Source: a bacterium (GTDB lineage: Bacteria > Actinomycetota > Acidimicrobiia > Spongiisociales > ZC4RG35). From it: a DNA stretch of 38,094 nucleotides. The notes under the pieces were generated by a model. It ran no database searches, was not told the origin of the DNA, and saw nothing but the letters and a program-made list of their open reading frames with translations. Position numbers and translations under genes: made by a program. This document shows, one piece after another, positions 15,373 through 23,311 of this stretch (within the stretch, counting starts at the first letter, position 1; each line of letters begins with the position of its first letter). The stretch is taken from NCBI GenBank assembly GCA_024641285.1, contig JAHEDH010000016.1, positions 1 through 38,094 on the forward strand, in the 5' to 3' direction.

Positions 15373-17523
15373 TCAGGTTCTGGCGACTTCGCGGACCTCG
15401 TAGACCTCGATGATGTCGCCTTCCTTGACGTCGTTGTATCCCTCGAGACTGATACCGCACTCGAACCCGGACGCCACCTCTCTGGCGTCTTCTTTGAACC
15501 GTCGCAGCGAGCCGATCACGCCGTCGTGGATCACCACACCGGCCCGGATCAGCCGGGCCTTGGCACCGCGGAGGATGACACCGTCGGTGACGTAGGAACC
15601 CGCGATGGTCCCGGCGCGCGGCACCTTGAACAGCGCCCGAACCTCGGCTTCGCCGAGCACGACCTCCTGCTTGTCCGGCTCGAGCTTGCCGACCAGCATC
15701 AGTTCGATCTCGTCCAACAGCTCGTAGATGATGCTGTAGGTGAGGATCTGGATTCCTGCCTCCTCGGCAGCGCGACGAGCCTTGCCTTCGGGCCGCACGT
15801 TGAAACCGACGATGACGGCTCCGGTGACCTCGGCCAGCGTCACGTCGTTCTCGCTGATGCCGCCGACCGCGCCATGGACGATGTCGATCCGCCCGTCCTC
15901 ACGTTTGATCTTTGCGAGAGACTCGCGCAGCGCCTCGAGTGAGCCGTGCGCATCGGCCTTGAGGATGATGCGCAACTCGGTCTCTTCGGCGCGGAGCTGC
16001 TCGAGCAGACCCTGGAGCCGCTCGCGGGCGCTCGGGAGCGCCTGCTCCTCTTCCTTTATGGCCTGCTCACGATCGGCGGCGAGGTTGCGGGCGAGTTTGT
16101 CGTTCTTGACCACCTCGAAGATCGAACCAGCCGTCGGCACCTCCGACCATCCCATGATCAGCACCGGATCGGACGGTCCGGCCGACTTCAACCGGTCGCC
16201 CTGTTCGTTCATCATCGCCCGGGCGCGCCCGGCGACCGGGCCTGCGACGAAGGAGTCGGACTGCTTGAGGGTCCCGCGCTTGATGATCACCGTCGCAGTG
16301 GGTCCCATGCCCTGTTCGAGTTGCGATTCGATGACGACACCAATCGCCATCGGCTTCGGGTTCGCCTTGTACTCCTGCAGCTGGGCGATCAGGTCGATCA
16401 CCTCGAGGAGATTGTCGACCCCTTCGCCGCTGAGCGCGGACACCTCGACCGACGGCACATCTCCGCCGAGCTCTTCGACGATCACGCCGTGCTGGGTGAG
16501 TTCGGTCCGGACCCTGAGCGGATCTGCGCCGGGAACGTCCATCTTGTTGATGGCGACGACCAGTTCGACACCTGCTGCCTTGGCGTGGTTGATCGCTTCG
16601 ATCGTCTGTGGCATCACGCCGTCGTCGGCGGCAACGACGAGGACGACGATGTCGGTGACATCTGCCCCGCGGGCGCGCATGGTCGTGAAGGCCTCGTGGC
16701 CCGGAGTGTCGATGAACGTGATGCGTCTCCCGCCCACCTCGACCTGGTAGGCACCGATGTGCTGGGTGATCCCGCCGGCCTCGTCGTCGACGACTTTCGC
16801 CTTGCGGATCGTGTCCAACAGGGTCGTCTTTCCGTGATCGACATGTCCCATCACCGTGACCACCGGCGGCCTGGCAACGAGGTCCTCGGGCCGGTCGTCG
16901 AATTCCGGTAGCTCCTCCGTGGCCGCGATGGGCTCGGCGGGTGCCTCGTCGAGCAGGTCGACGATGACGTCGAAGCTCTCGGCGACTTCCTCCATGAGTT
17001 CGACGGGCATGGGCTGTCCGGCGCCTGCCGCCTTTCCCCGGGTGAGGAGGGCCTTGACGACCTCGGGGGTCGACTGGCCGATCGCCTCGGCGAACTCGGA
17101 CACGCTCATACCGTCGTAGACCTCGGCGATGCCGACTTCGGCGGTGTCGGTCGACGCCGCAGGCTCAGCCTCGACCAGCTCGGGCTCGACGACCGGCTCG
17201 GGCTCGGGCGCATCCTCCACGACCGGCTCCGGCGTAGCTTGCACGACCGGCTCGGGCTTCGGCTCCGGCGCAGCTTGCACGACCGGCTCGGGCTTCGGCT
17301 TCGGCTTCGGCTTCGGCTTCGGCGCAGTTTCCACGACCGGCTCGGGCTCCGACTTGGCCGGAGCCAAGCCGCCGAGGGACGCCTTGACGGCGGCAATTTG
17401 GTCGTCCTCCAGACCCGAGGACGCGGTCTTCACCTCGAACCCAAGCTCCTTGGCGGCGTCGAGCACGTCTTTCGATTCGATGTCGAGCTCACGGGCGAGC
17501 TCGTAGATTCTCGTCTTTGCCAC
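15373..17523 (-). CDS. infB: Translation initiation factor IF-2
   Basis: GTPase that places initiator fMet-tRNA in the ribosomal P site. The protein has 716 residues from GTG 17523, with GAGGAA upstream. Residues 1-50 are an IF2_N domain (MAKTRIYELARELDIESKDVLD). Residues 55-125 form a Pro/Glu/Lys/Val-rich linker with tandem KP and EPVVQAAPEP repeats, and about 138-190 is a second IF2_N domain. The G domain has GHVDHGKT (226-233), DTPGHEAF (272-279), NKMD (326-329) and SALSGEG; domains II-IV follow. It is shorter than streptomycete IF-2 because the linker is compact. It starts 5 bases after nusA; the ylxR gene often found between them is absent. Confidence 0.97.
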   Translation of the reverse strand: MAKTRIYELARELDIESKDVLDAAKELGFEVKTASSGLEDDQIAAVKASLGGLAPAKSEPEPVVETAPKPKPKPKPKPEPVVQAAPEPKPEPVVQATPEPVVEDAPEPEPVVEPELVEAEPAASTDTAEVGIAEVYDGMSVSEFAEAIGQSTPEVVKALLTRGKAAGAGQPMPVELMEEVAESFDVIVDLLDEAPAEPIAATEELPEFDDRPEDLVARPPVVTVMGHVDHGKTTLLDTIRKAKVVDDEAGGITQHIGAYQVEVGGRRITFIDTPGHEAFTTMRARGADVTDIVVLVVAADDGVMPQTIEAINHAKAAGVELVVAINKMDVPGADPLRVRTELTQHGVIVEELGGDVPSVEVSALSGEGVDNLLEVIDLIAQLQEYKANPKPMAIGVVIESQLEQGMGPTATVIIKRGTLKQSDSFVAGPVAGRARAMMNEQGDRLKSAGPSDPVLIMGWSEVPTAGSIFEVVKNDKLARNLAADREQAIKEEEQALPSARERLQGLLEQLRAEETELRIILKADAHGSLEALRESLAKIKREDGRIDIVHGAVGGISENDVTLAEVTGAVIVGFNVRPEGKARRAAEEAGIQILTYSIIYELLDEIELMLVGKLEPDKQEVVLGEAEVRALFKVPRAGTIAGSYVTDGVILRGAKARLIRAGVVIHDGVIGSLRRFKEDAREVASGFECGISLEGYNDVKEGDIIEVYEVREVART
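17291..17320. repeat. Five tandem GGCTTC hexamers in infB
   Basis: Five perfect 6-base units encode the Lys-Pro run in the IF-2 linker (residues about 68-78). Two longer imperfect copies of the surrounding EPVVQAAPEPK coding block flank it at about 17210-17350. The unit length is a multiple of three, so copy-number slippage would lengthen or shorten the linker without a frameshift. Confidence 0.85.
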
Positions 17524-17528
17524 TCGGT

Positions 17529-18692
17529 CTATTCCTCTTCGTCGTTCGCGGTGGTGATCTCGGCATCCGCCGATTCCGGTTCGTCGCCGGCTGCAACCGG
17601 CTTTGCGAGGTCGGCGTCTGCCGAGGTGGCGTCGTCGCCCGGTGCAACGGCTTCCGCTGCAGGCTCGGCGACCGGAGCCTCGACTCGCGGAGCCTCCTCT
17701 TCAGGAGCCTCCACCTCGGGTGTTTCGGGTTGATCCGACCGGATGTCGATCCGATAGCCGGAGAGCCGAGCGGCGAGACGGGCGTTCTGCCCCTCCTTGC
17801 CGATCGCCAGCGAGAGTTGGTTGTCACTGACGATCACAACCGCAGTCCGATCCTCCTCGTCGATAACGACCTCTTGGACCCTCGCCGGGCCGAGAGCCTC
17901 GGCGATGAACTGGCGGATGTCATCACGGTGCTGGACGACGTCGACCTTCTCGCCCCGCAGCTCGTTCACGACCTGGCGGACACGGCTGCCACGGGCTCCC
18001 ACGCACGCACCCTTGGGGTCGACGTTGGAATCGTGGCTGAGCACGGCGATCTTGGTCCGATGCCCGGGTTCGCGGGCGATCGCCGTGATCTCGACGGTTC
18101 CGTCGACGATCTCCGGCACCTCGAGCTTCAACAGCTCGCGAACCAGGTCGGGATGGCTACGGGACACCACGATCTGCGGCCCCTTGGCCTCGTTGCGGAC
18201 CTCGAGAATGAGGGCCTTCACACGGTTGCCGCGCTCGAGGCGCTCGTACGGAATCCGCTCGGAGCCGGGCATCAGCGCCTCGGCATCACCGAGATCGAGG
18301 ATCACATACCGGTGGTCGACCTGCTGGATGATGCCCGTCACGAGGTCGCCTTCGCGCCCCTGGTAGATGTCGTAGACCTGGCCACGCTTGGCCTCGTTGA
18401 GCCGCTGAGCGATGACCTGTTTGGCGGTCTGGGCTGCGATCCGTCCGAAGTCGTCCGGCGTGTCCTCCCACTCTCGGATGACATTTCCGTCCTCGTCGAG
18501 CTCCTGGGCGTAGACGAGAATGTCGCCTTCGTCGGGATCGATGGTGACTCGTGCTTCCTCGGCGGCACCAGGGCTGCGCTTGTAGGCCGAAACGAGCGCA
18601 TTCGCAAGAGCATCGAGGATCATCTCGACCGGCACGCCACGTTCGCGTTCGAGTAGCTCGAGAGCCTCCATGACCTGGAAGTCGATCTTCAT
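17529..18692 (-). CDS. nusA: Transcription termination/antitermination factor NusA
   Basis: Binds RNA polymerase and nascent RNA to modulate pausing, termination and antitermination. The protein has 387 residues. N-terminal RNAP-binding domain about 1-125 (MKIDFQVMEALELLERERGVPVEMILDAL), S1 domain about 130-200 (REGDLVTGIIQQVDHRYVILDLGDAEALMPGSE), then two KH domains with VDPKGACVGARGSRVRQVVNEL and DNQLSLAIGKEGQNARLAARL. After about residue 330 comes a low-complexity acidic Ala/Pro/Glu tail (PEVEAPEEEAPRVEAPVAEPAAEA) instead of the acidic repeats of proteobacteria. It overlaps rimP by 4 bases, as in the classical operon. Confidence 0.96.
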   Translation of the reverse strand: MKIDFQVMEALELLERERGVPVEMILDALANALVSAYKRSPGAAEEARVTIDPDEGDILVYAQELDEDGNVIREWEDTPDDFGRIAAQTAKQVIAQRLNEAKRGQVYDIYQGREGDLVTGIIQQVDHRYVILDLGDAEALMPGSERIPYERLERGNRVKALILEVRNEAKGPQIVVSRSHPDLVRELLKLEVPEIVDGTVEITAIAREPGHRTKIAVLSHDSNVDPKGACVGARGSRVRQVVNELRGEKVDVVQHRDDIRQFIAEALGPARVQEVVIDEEDRTAVVIVSDNQLSLAIGKEGQNARLAARLSGYRIDIRSDQPETPEVEAPEEEAPRVEAPVAEPAAEAVAPGDDATSADADLAKPVAAGDEPESADAEITTANDEEE

Positions 18693-19216
18693 GATGCCTT
18701 ACCTCGTTTCGTTCCTGGTTTGGGCTGAGCCTCCCACTTGAACACGGTGCGTGCAGACGTCACCGCGTCGTATCTGAAGCTCTCGTCGCCCGAGTTGGTG
18801 GACACGACGAAACCGTCGTCGTCCGCCGATGTGAGCTCGCCGGAGGCCGTGGTCGTCGTCTCGTCGATCCTTGCTTTGATCTTGACGAGTCGGCCTATGG
18901 ACTTCTTGTAATGCGATGGTTTGCGCAGTTTCCGCTCCAGCCCTGGAGACGAGACTTCGAGCTGATACGGCGATTGCAGGCTCGGGACGTCGTCGAGTAG
19001 CCGGCTGATCCCATTGCTGACCTCAGAGAGCCGATCGAGATCGACTCCGTCGGGCGCGTCGACCAGGATCCGCAGGGTCCTCCCATTGCCGGATCCGACC
19101 ATTTCGACATCGTCGAGCTCGAGCCGCTCGGCAGCGAGCCATGGTTCGACGAGTGCTGTGATGTCGTCGGTCGACTGTGCGATCGTCGGCGTCCTTTCAA
19201 CAAAAGAGGCGGGCAT
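18689..19216 (-). CDS. rimP: Ribosome maturation factor RimP
   Basis: Assists early 30S subunit assembly. The protein has 175 residues from ATG 19216, which has GAGGTGGG about 3 bases upstream. Matching family blocks are ELDDVEMVGSGNGRTLRILVDAPDGVDLDRLSEVSNGISRLLDD and YQLEVSSPGLERKLRKPSHYKKSIGRLVKIKA. It is the first gene of rimP-nusA-infB-ylxP-rbfA-nrnA-truB. A TATAAT box lies 36 bases upstream. Confidence 0.95.
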   Translation of the reverse strand: MPASFVERTPTIAQSTDDITALVEPWLAAERLELDDVEMVGSGNGRTLRILVDAPDGVDLDRLSEVSNGISRLLDDVPSLQSPYQLEVSSPGLERKLRKPSHYKKSIGRLVKIKARIDETTTTASGELTSADDDGFVVSTNSGDESFRYDAVTSARTVFKWEAQPKPGTKRGKAS

Positions 19217-19251
19217 GCGCCCACCTCATAGAGCGTTCACTTGGAGTTGTG

Positions 19252-19257
19252 ATTATA
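19252..19257 (-). promoter_or_regulatory. -10 box for the rimP operon
   Basis: TATAAT on the minus strand, within CATATAATCACAA, gives a transcript with about 30 bases of leader that includes the rimP ribosome binding site. At 17 bases upstream the -35 region reads GGCGGA, a poor match, so the strength is uncertain. Confidence 0.5.
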
Positions 19258-19476
19258 TGCCCGGTCCCCCGCAATCCGCCACTCCGGGCTGCATGGCTCT
19301 CTACGCGTCGACCTCGCCGGCGGTGGGCCGGTCCGTTACTGCGGACAAGTCGAGTCCTTCTGCGACTCCACCCGTCCCGACCTGTGGCTCCGCGCGATTC
19401 CCCGGGAGCACAGATTGCCGGATATCGAGTGCTCTGTCGACGCTCGAAAACGGGTCCGAATCGCCGTCGACCTCGG

Positions 19477-20052
19477 TCAATACACGACGTCGTAGAGGAG
19501 CTTGGTCACACCGTTCGAGTAGCTCTCGGACTCACGGAGCCTCAACTGACGCTTGTCACGATCGTTGCGGCTGAACAGGCTCTTGCCCGCCCCCAGAAGC
19601 ACCGGGAACACCAACAGGTTGTACCGGTCGATCAGATCAGCGTCGGAGAGGCGGCGGGCGAGTTCTGCACTGCCGTGGATGAAGAGTGCGCCGTTGTCAC
19701 TCTGCTTCACGCCGGCCACGTCGTCGCTGGATCGCAGGATCGTGGTTGCGCCCCAGCCGTCGAACAGGTCGGCTTCGGTGAGGGTCGTTGACACGACGTA
19801 CTTTGGGAGATCCTTGTACGCAGCATGGTCCTCGGAGTCGCGCCACACAGGCGCGAAGATCTCGTAGCTGCGCCTCCCGAACATCAGCGCCGTCGTTTCA
19901 TCGAGTTCCTCGCCCTTGAGTGCGAATGCCTCCGGGACAAACTCTGTGTCCATGACCCAGCCCCCGCTGCGGTGACCCTCGGCCGTGCCACCGGGCGAGT
20001 CGATGATCCCGTCGAGCGACATGAACCCTGTGTAGACCAACTCGCGTGCCAT
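19477..20052 (-). CDS. Dihydrofolate reductase family (RibD C-terminal-like) protein
   Basis: Probable NADPH-dependent reductase of unknown substrate; 191 residues. ATG 20052 has AGGAAGG five bases upstream. MARELVYTGFMSLDGIIDSPGG is the N-terminus of the RibD_C/YyaP-type family. Further matches are ETTALMFGRRSYEIFAPVW, KYVVSTTLTEADLFDGWGATTIL, IHGSAELARRLSDADLIDRYNLLVFPVLLGAGKSLF and the final SYSNGVTKLLYDVV. The reading frame is open far upstream (to 20886) and joins a secreted-protein remnant, but the internal ribosome binding site and family match support 20052. Such stand-alone proteins are frequent accessory genes in actinobacteria and are not true DHFR (FolA). Confidence 0.88.
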   Translation of the reverse strand: MARELVYTGFMSLDGIIDSPGGTAEGHRSGGWVMDTEFVPEAFALKGEELDETTALMFGRRSYEIFAPVWRDSEDHAAYKDLPKYVVSTTLTEADLFDGWGATTILRSSDDVAGVKQSDNGALFIHGSAELARRLSDADLIDRYNLLVFPVLLGAGKSLFSRNDRDKRQLRLRESESYSNGVTKLLYDVVY

Positions 20053-20220
20053 GGGGACCTTCCTGTACGTGGTGCGTGCAAAGCGCAAATGCCCGTTCGC
20101 ATGCGACCTTAGGCAACAGCTACGGACCCGTTGACGAAACCGGTTTGGTTCTCTACATCCGGAGCCTCGATCTCCAGTGGTGTGTCGAGCTCGGCACGAT
20201 CGGTTCGAGCGATGATGGTT

Positions 20221-20601
20221 GGGATGAGTCCGAGCCGTGGCTCCGCTGCATGCGTTCCAGCCGTTGAACCCATTGTGGCCGTAGTCAGCATCCCAAACGC
20301 ACACGTCATACGATGACGTACACGAAGTTGCGGTGACTGTGGTTGCGATCAGGTCAGTCCTGTCGTGTTGGTTACCGACTGCATAGTTGACACCGTTGGC
20401 ATAGGTTGTCGTGAGGTCTCGCGTTGCCACCCTCCAGTTGGAATTGGTCGTCCACCAAACGCCATTGGTCGTCCCTGAGAGCCCGGTAGATCCAGTGCCA
20501 ACAGCGTTCGTGGCGTAGGCCGGGGTCTGGACCAAGGCGAGGACCAGTAGGCAATAGGCAAGCACTCGTCTCTGCCGCCAGCGCGTGTGCAGTACCTCCA
20601 C
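20221..20601 (-). pseudogene. Remnant of a small secreted protein, possibly metalloprotease-like
   Basis: From GTG 20601 (GGAG five bases upstream) the frame encodes a signal peptide, [20 protein letters not shown] (residues 11-30), then about 95 residues with coding character. These include NGVWWTTNSNWRVAT and SYDVCVWDADYGHNGFNGWNACSGAT. The Cys- and Trp/Asn/Gly-rich pattern recalls the N-terminal half of small actinobacterial secreted zinc proteases, a weak resemblance. The expected HExxH never appears. Beyond about 20221 the frame turns Arg/His-rich and non-protein-like. A different minus frame (about 20109-20230) ends in DVENQTGFVNGSVAVA and looks more coding, suggesting a frameshift or deletion junction. 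By chance the original frame stays open into the DHFR-family gene. Confidence 0.5.
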
Positions 20602-20680
20602 CGTGGCTCCATGTCGCCTGTACGAACGCCCGCTTCGGAGAGTGCGCTGGATCGGCACCTCGCTGTGCGCTGGAAAGCGA

Positions 20681-20709
20681 TTGCACTTGTGCCGCGTTGG
20701 TGGCATATT
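20681..20709 (+). promoter_or_regulatory. Promoter of the toxin-antitoxin pair, likely leaderless
   Basis: TTGCAC (20681-20686) and CATATT (20704-20709) are 17 bases apart. The start of transcription would fall at or next to the ATG at 20716. No Shine-Dalgarno precedes that ATG. Confidence 0.5.
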
Positions 20710-20717
20710 TGTGGCAT
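20700..20717 (+). promoter_or_regulatory. Candidate antitoxin operator: GTGGCAT direct repeat
   Basis: GTGGCAT occurs at 20700-20706 and 20711-20717, 11 bases apart (one helical turn), overlapping the -10 box and the antitoxin start codon. Ribbon-helix-helix repressors often bind such tandem half-sites, so autoregulation by the antitoxin is plausible. Confidence 0.45.
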
Positions 20718-20952
20718 GGCACGGGTCAGAGTGAGCACCACAGTGGACGAATCGCTTCTCGGCGAAGCACGGCGGTCGAGGCCGGACAGCAACGACGCCG
20801 CCCTCCTCGATGAGGCGCTCGCCGCTCTCTTGGCTAGACATCGCGCCGCCCAGATCGACGCCGCCTACGCATCGTACGACGCCCATCCCATCGACGAGCC
20901 CGACGAGTGGGGTGACCTGGCCTCATTCCGAGAGGCTGCCGGGCGGTCATGA
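20716..20952 (+). CDS. Ribbon-helix-helix antitoxin (MazE/VapB-like)
   Basis: Antitoxin of 78 residues, expected to neutralise the MazF-like toxin and repress the operon. The N-terminal [18 protein letters not shown] has the strand-helix pattern of ribbon-helix-helix DNA-binding proteins, followed by a helix ([16 protein letters not shown]). The C-terminal half ([22 protein letters not shown]) is acidic and probably disordered, the type of region that wraps the toxin. Its last codons overlap the toxin ATG by 4 bases, the normal coupling of such pairs. It is small and low in sequence conservation, so identification relies on the pattern and the partner. Confidence 0.85.
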   Translation: MARVRVSTTVDESLLGEARRSRPDSNDAALLDEALAALLARHRAAQIDAAYASYDAHPIDEPDEWGDLASFREAAGRS

Positions 20953-21278
20953 CCGAGTTGCCGACCCGCGGTGACATCTGGTGGTGCGAGCTGCCCGAGA
21001 TCGCTCGTCGGCCCGTCTTGGTGTTGTCCCGAGACGTAGCCATTCCGAGACTACGACGAGTCATCGTCGCACCGTGTACGACCACCGTTCGAGGACTCCC
21101 CAGCGAGGTTGCACTCGAGCCGTCAGAGGATCCCATCCCCCGCGCTTCGGCAGTGAACCTGGATTCGATCGAGAGTGTCTCGGTCGGGACTCTCACACAG
21201 CGCCTGGGACGCCTCAGCGATCAGCGCATGCGCCAGATCTGCGGAGCGCTCAACGTCGCCGTCGACTGTGTCGGATGA
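20949..21278 (+). CDS. MazF/PemK family endoribonuclease toxin
   Basis: Sequence-specific mRNA interferase of 109 residues. The family core is complete: [25 protein letters not shown] at the N-terminus with the conserved arginine, [16 protein letters not shown] with the Thr/Ser and RG-P-SEV motif, and [27 protein letters not shown] at the C-terminus. Nothing is truncated, so the toxin is presumably active. It overlaps the antitoxin by 4 bases and converges on serC with 35 bases between stops. The pair lies in the accessory insertion between proS and rimP. Confidence 0.92.
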   Translation: MTELPTRGDIWWCELPEIARRPVLVLSRDVAIPRLRRVIVAPCTTTVRGLPSEVALEPSEDPIPRASAVNLDSIESVSVGTLTQRLGRLSDQRMRQICGALNVAVDCVG

Positions 21279-21313
21279 GGGCGAGAGCCTTTGGCGATGC
21301 AAGCGAGCTCGGA

Positions 21314-22390
21314 TCACTGCGTTGCGCGGAAGTCGTTCATGAAGGTCACGAGCACCTCAACCGACTCCATCTCGAGGGCGGCGTAGAGGGATGCGCGGCA
21401 GCCGCCAACGGAACGGTGACCCTTCAAGCCGATGAGGTTGCGGTCGGCCGCGGTGGCCACGAACTCGGCCTCCAGGTCCTCGCTAGGAAGGCGGAACACG
21501 ACGTTCATGTGACTCCGCACGGCCGGATCGACCGGACTGCGATAGAAGCCGTCGGATCCATCGATCACCTCGTACACCGCGCCCGCCTTGGCCGCTGAGC
21601 GCTCCTCGAGCGCTGCGATCCCCCCGCGCTCCTCCAGACGCTCCAGCACCTTTCCCATCACGTAGATCGTGAACATCGGCGGCGTGTTGCCCAGACTGTC
21701 GGAGTTGGCGTGGAATTCATAGCGGAGGTAGCTCGCCACGTCGTTCGCCGGGTTTGCGGCGACCGACTTCCGCACGAAAACGACGGCCATTCCTGCCGGA
21801 GCGAGATTCTTCTGGACACCTCCGTAGACGAGGTCGTAACGATCCCATTCGATCGGCCTGGCGAGATAGTCCGAGGACATGTCGGCAACGAGAGAAACAT
21901 CGGTCTCTGGTAATTCGACCATCCGGATCCCGCCGATCGTCTCGTTCGTCGTCACGTGCAGGTATCGCCACTCAGGGTCGATGTCGACTCCATCGGCGCC
22001 CGGCATGGTGGTGTAGCCGGTTTCGACTCCGTCCCAGGCCGCTACGAGGTCACCGTGCTTCGAGCCGTCGCTGAGCGCCTTCTTCCCCCATGAGCCGGCC
22101 ACCACGACCCCCGCCCGTTGACTTGGCGCCAGCAGATTGATCGGAACCATGGCGAATTGCATCGTCGCCCCACCCTGGATGAAGAGGATGTCGAAGTCGT
22201 CGGGGACCGCCGCGACCCTCCGGAGAGTCGAGAGCGTGCCCATGTGAACCGCCTCGTAGTCCTTCGAACGGTGTGAGAGTTCGATGAGAGACATTCCGGT
22301 GCCACGGAAGTCCGTGAGTTCGGCTGCGACCTCTTCCAGGACATCGAGCGGGAGGGCACACGGCCCAGCGCCGAAGTTGTGGGCTCTCAT
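21314..22390 (-). CDS. serC: Phosphoserine aminotransferase
   Basis: PLP enzyme converting 3-phosphohydroxypyruvate and glutamate to phosphoserine (serine pathway), also used for 4-phosphohydroxythreonine in PLP synthesis. The protein has 358 residues from ATG 22390, with AGAAAGG upstream. The N-terminus MRAHNFGAGPCALPLDVLEE and TGMSLIELSHRSKDYEAVH are SerC signatures. The PLP lysine is Lys194 in YGGVQKNLAPAGM, and the end has GLKGHRSVGGCRASLYAA. It is divergent from fdhD with 58 bases between starts. No other serine pathway gene is adjacent. Confidence 0.96.
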   Translation of the reverse strand: MRAHNFGAGPCALPLDVLEEVAAELTDFRGTGMSLIELSHRSKDYEAVHMGTLSTLRRVAAVPDDFDILFIQGGATMQFAMVPINLLAPSQRAGVVVAGSWGKKALSDGSKHGDLVAAWDGVETGYTTMPGADGVDIDPEWRYLHVTTNETIGGIRMVELPETDVSLVADMSSDYLARPIEWDRYDLVYGGVQKNLAPAGMAVVFVRKSVAANPANDVASYLRYEFHANSDSLGNTPPMFTIYVMGKVLERLEERGGIAALEERSAAKAGAVYEVIDGSDGFYRSPVDPAVRSHMNVVFRLPSEDLEAEFVATAADRNLIGLKGHRSVGGCRASLYAALEMESVEVLVTFMNDFRATQ

Positions 22391-22435
22391 GACTGGCCTT
22401 TCTGCACCGACCGGACGCTGCGACCGTCCGCAACG

Positions 22436-22441
22436 TAGCCT
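22436..22441 (+). promoter_or_regulatory. Putative leaderless -10 box for fdhD
   Basis: TAGCCT is followed by seven bases and the GTG at 22449. It is identical in sequence and spacing to the box in front of ettA. No Shine-Dalgarno is present. Confidence 0.45.
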
Positions 22442-22448
22442 GTCGATC

Positions 22449-23234
22449 GTGAGAGACACAACCGCATCCGTGACGGTGTTCTCGGGCTCCGAGCCGACCC
22501 AGACCGAGGACCGCCTGGCCGGTGAGGAGCCTCTCGAGCTGCGGATCGAGGACACGCCGATCGCCGTGCTCATGCGCACCCCGGGCAACGAGGCCGAACT
22601 GGCCCTCGGGTTCTGTCTGACCGAGGGGATTCTGCTGTCGCCGAGCGAGTTCGGCGGCCTCGAACGCCTCGACGAGGGCCGCTACCGCATCCTTCTGGCA
22701 CCGGGCGTCGAAGTCGAACCCGAGCAGTTCCGTCGCAACACGTACACCACGTCGTCGTGCGGCGTCTGCGGAAAGGCATCCATCGACGCAGTTCTCATCG
22801 CCTCACGACCGCTGTCTGAGGGTCCGTTCGTGCCTCCGGACATCGTCTATTCGGCGGTTGCTGCGCTCGAGGGCTCGCAACCTGAGTTCGTCCGAACCGG
22901 CGGTCTGCACGGCGCAGCGATCACCACAGCCGACGGAGAAGTGCTCGGTGTGGCCGAGGACATCGGCCGCCACAACGCCGTCGACAAGGCGATCGGGGCC
23001 ACAGCAGCCCTGCGATGGCCACTCGGTGAGTCGATACTGGTCGTCTCGGGCCGCAGCAGCTTCGAGATCACCCAGAAAGCCGCCGTGGCCGGCATCCCCA
23101 TCGTTGCCGGCGTGTCGGCTGCTTCATCGTTGGCGGTCGACCTGGCCCGAGACGTCGGAATGACCCTGATCGGCTTCGTCCGCAACGATCGCATGGTCGT
23201 GTACAGCGCGCCCGAGCGCATCACGCCGGATTGA
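22449..23234 (+). CDS. fdhD: Formate dehydrogenase accessory sulfurtransferase FdhD
   Basis: Transfers sulfur from IscS-type desulfurases to the molybdenum cofactor of formate dehydrogenase. From GTG 22449 the protein has 261 residues; the frame continues upstream but that sequence is antisense to serC. The essential cysteine pair is present as SSCGVCGK (Cys104 and Cys107). Other family blocks are TPGNEAELALGFCLTEGIL, RTGGLHGAAI, VAEDIGRHNAVDKAIG and SGRSSFEITQKAAVAGIPIV. No formate dehydrogenase or moco gene is nearby, so the target enzyme is encoded elsewhere. Confidence 0.94.
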   Translation: MRDTTASVTVFSGSEPTQTEDRLAGEEPLELRIEDTPIAVLMRTPGNEAELALGFCLTEGILLSPSEFGGLERLDEGRYRILLAPGVEVEPEQFRRNTYTTSSCGVCGKASIDAVLIASRPLSEGPFVPPDIVYSAVAALEGSQPEFVRTGGLHGAAITTADGEVLGVAEDIGRHNAVDKAIGATAALRWPLGESILVVSGRSSFEITQKAAVAGIPIVAGVSAASSLAVDLARDVGMTLIGFVRNDRMVVYSAPERITPD

Positions 23235-23255
23235 GCCAATCGCACACCGAGTTGC

Positions 23256-23310
23256 TGTCGGCCGTCGGCCATCGGCGATCAAACCAACGTGAAACGTGGA
23301 ACGTGAAACG
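23256..23310. repeat. Heptad repeat block in the fdhD/proS gap
   Basis: Two period-7 runs: TGTCGGC, CGTCGGC, CATCGGC (23256-23276), then AACGTGA, AACGTGG, AACGTGA, AACG (23286-23310). The second run ends one base before the proS stop. Period and location match the arrays elsewhere in the window, but the left run has a different heptad sequence. Confidence 0.7.
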
Positions 23311-23311
23311 C

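Noticed and set aside
19262-19492. Plus-strand open stretch before the DHFR-family stop, ending VRIAVDLGQYTTS
   Set aside because: Codon use looks plausible, but there is no ATG, GTG or TTG in frame after the preceding stop and no family similarity; at most a gene fragment.
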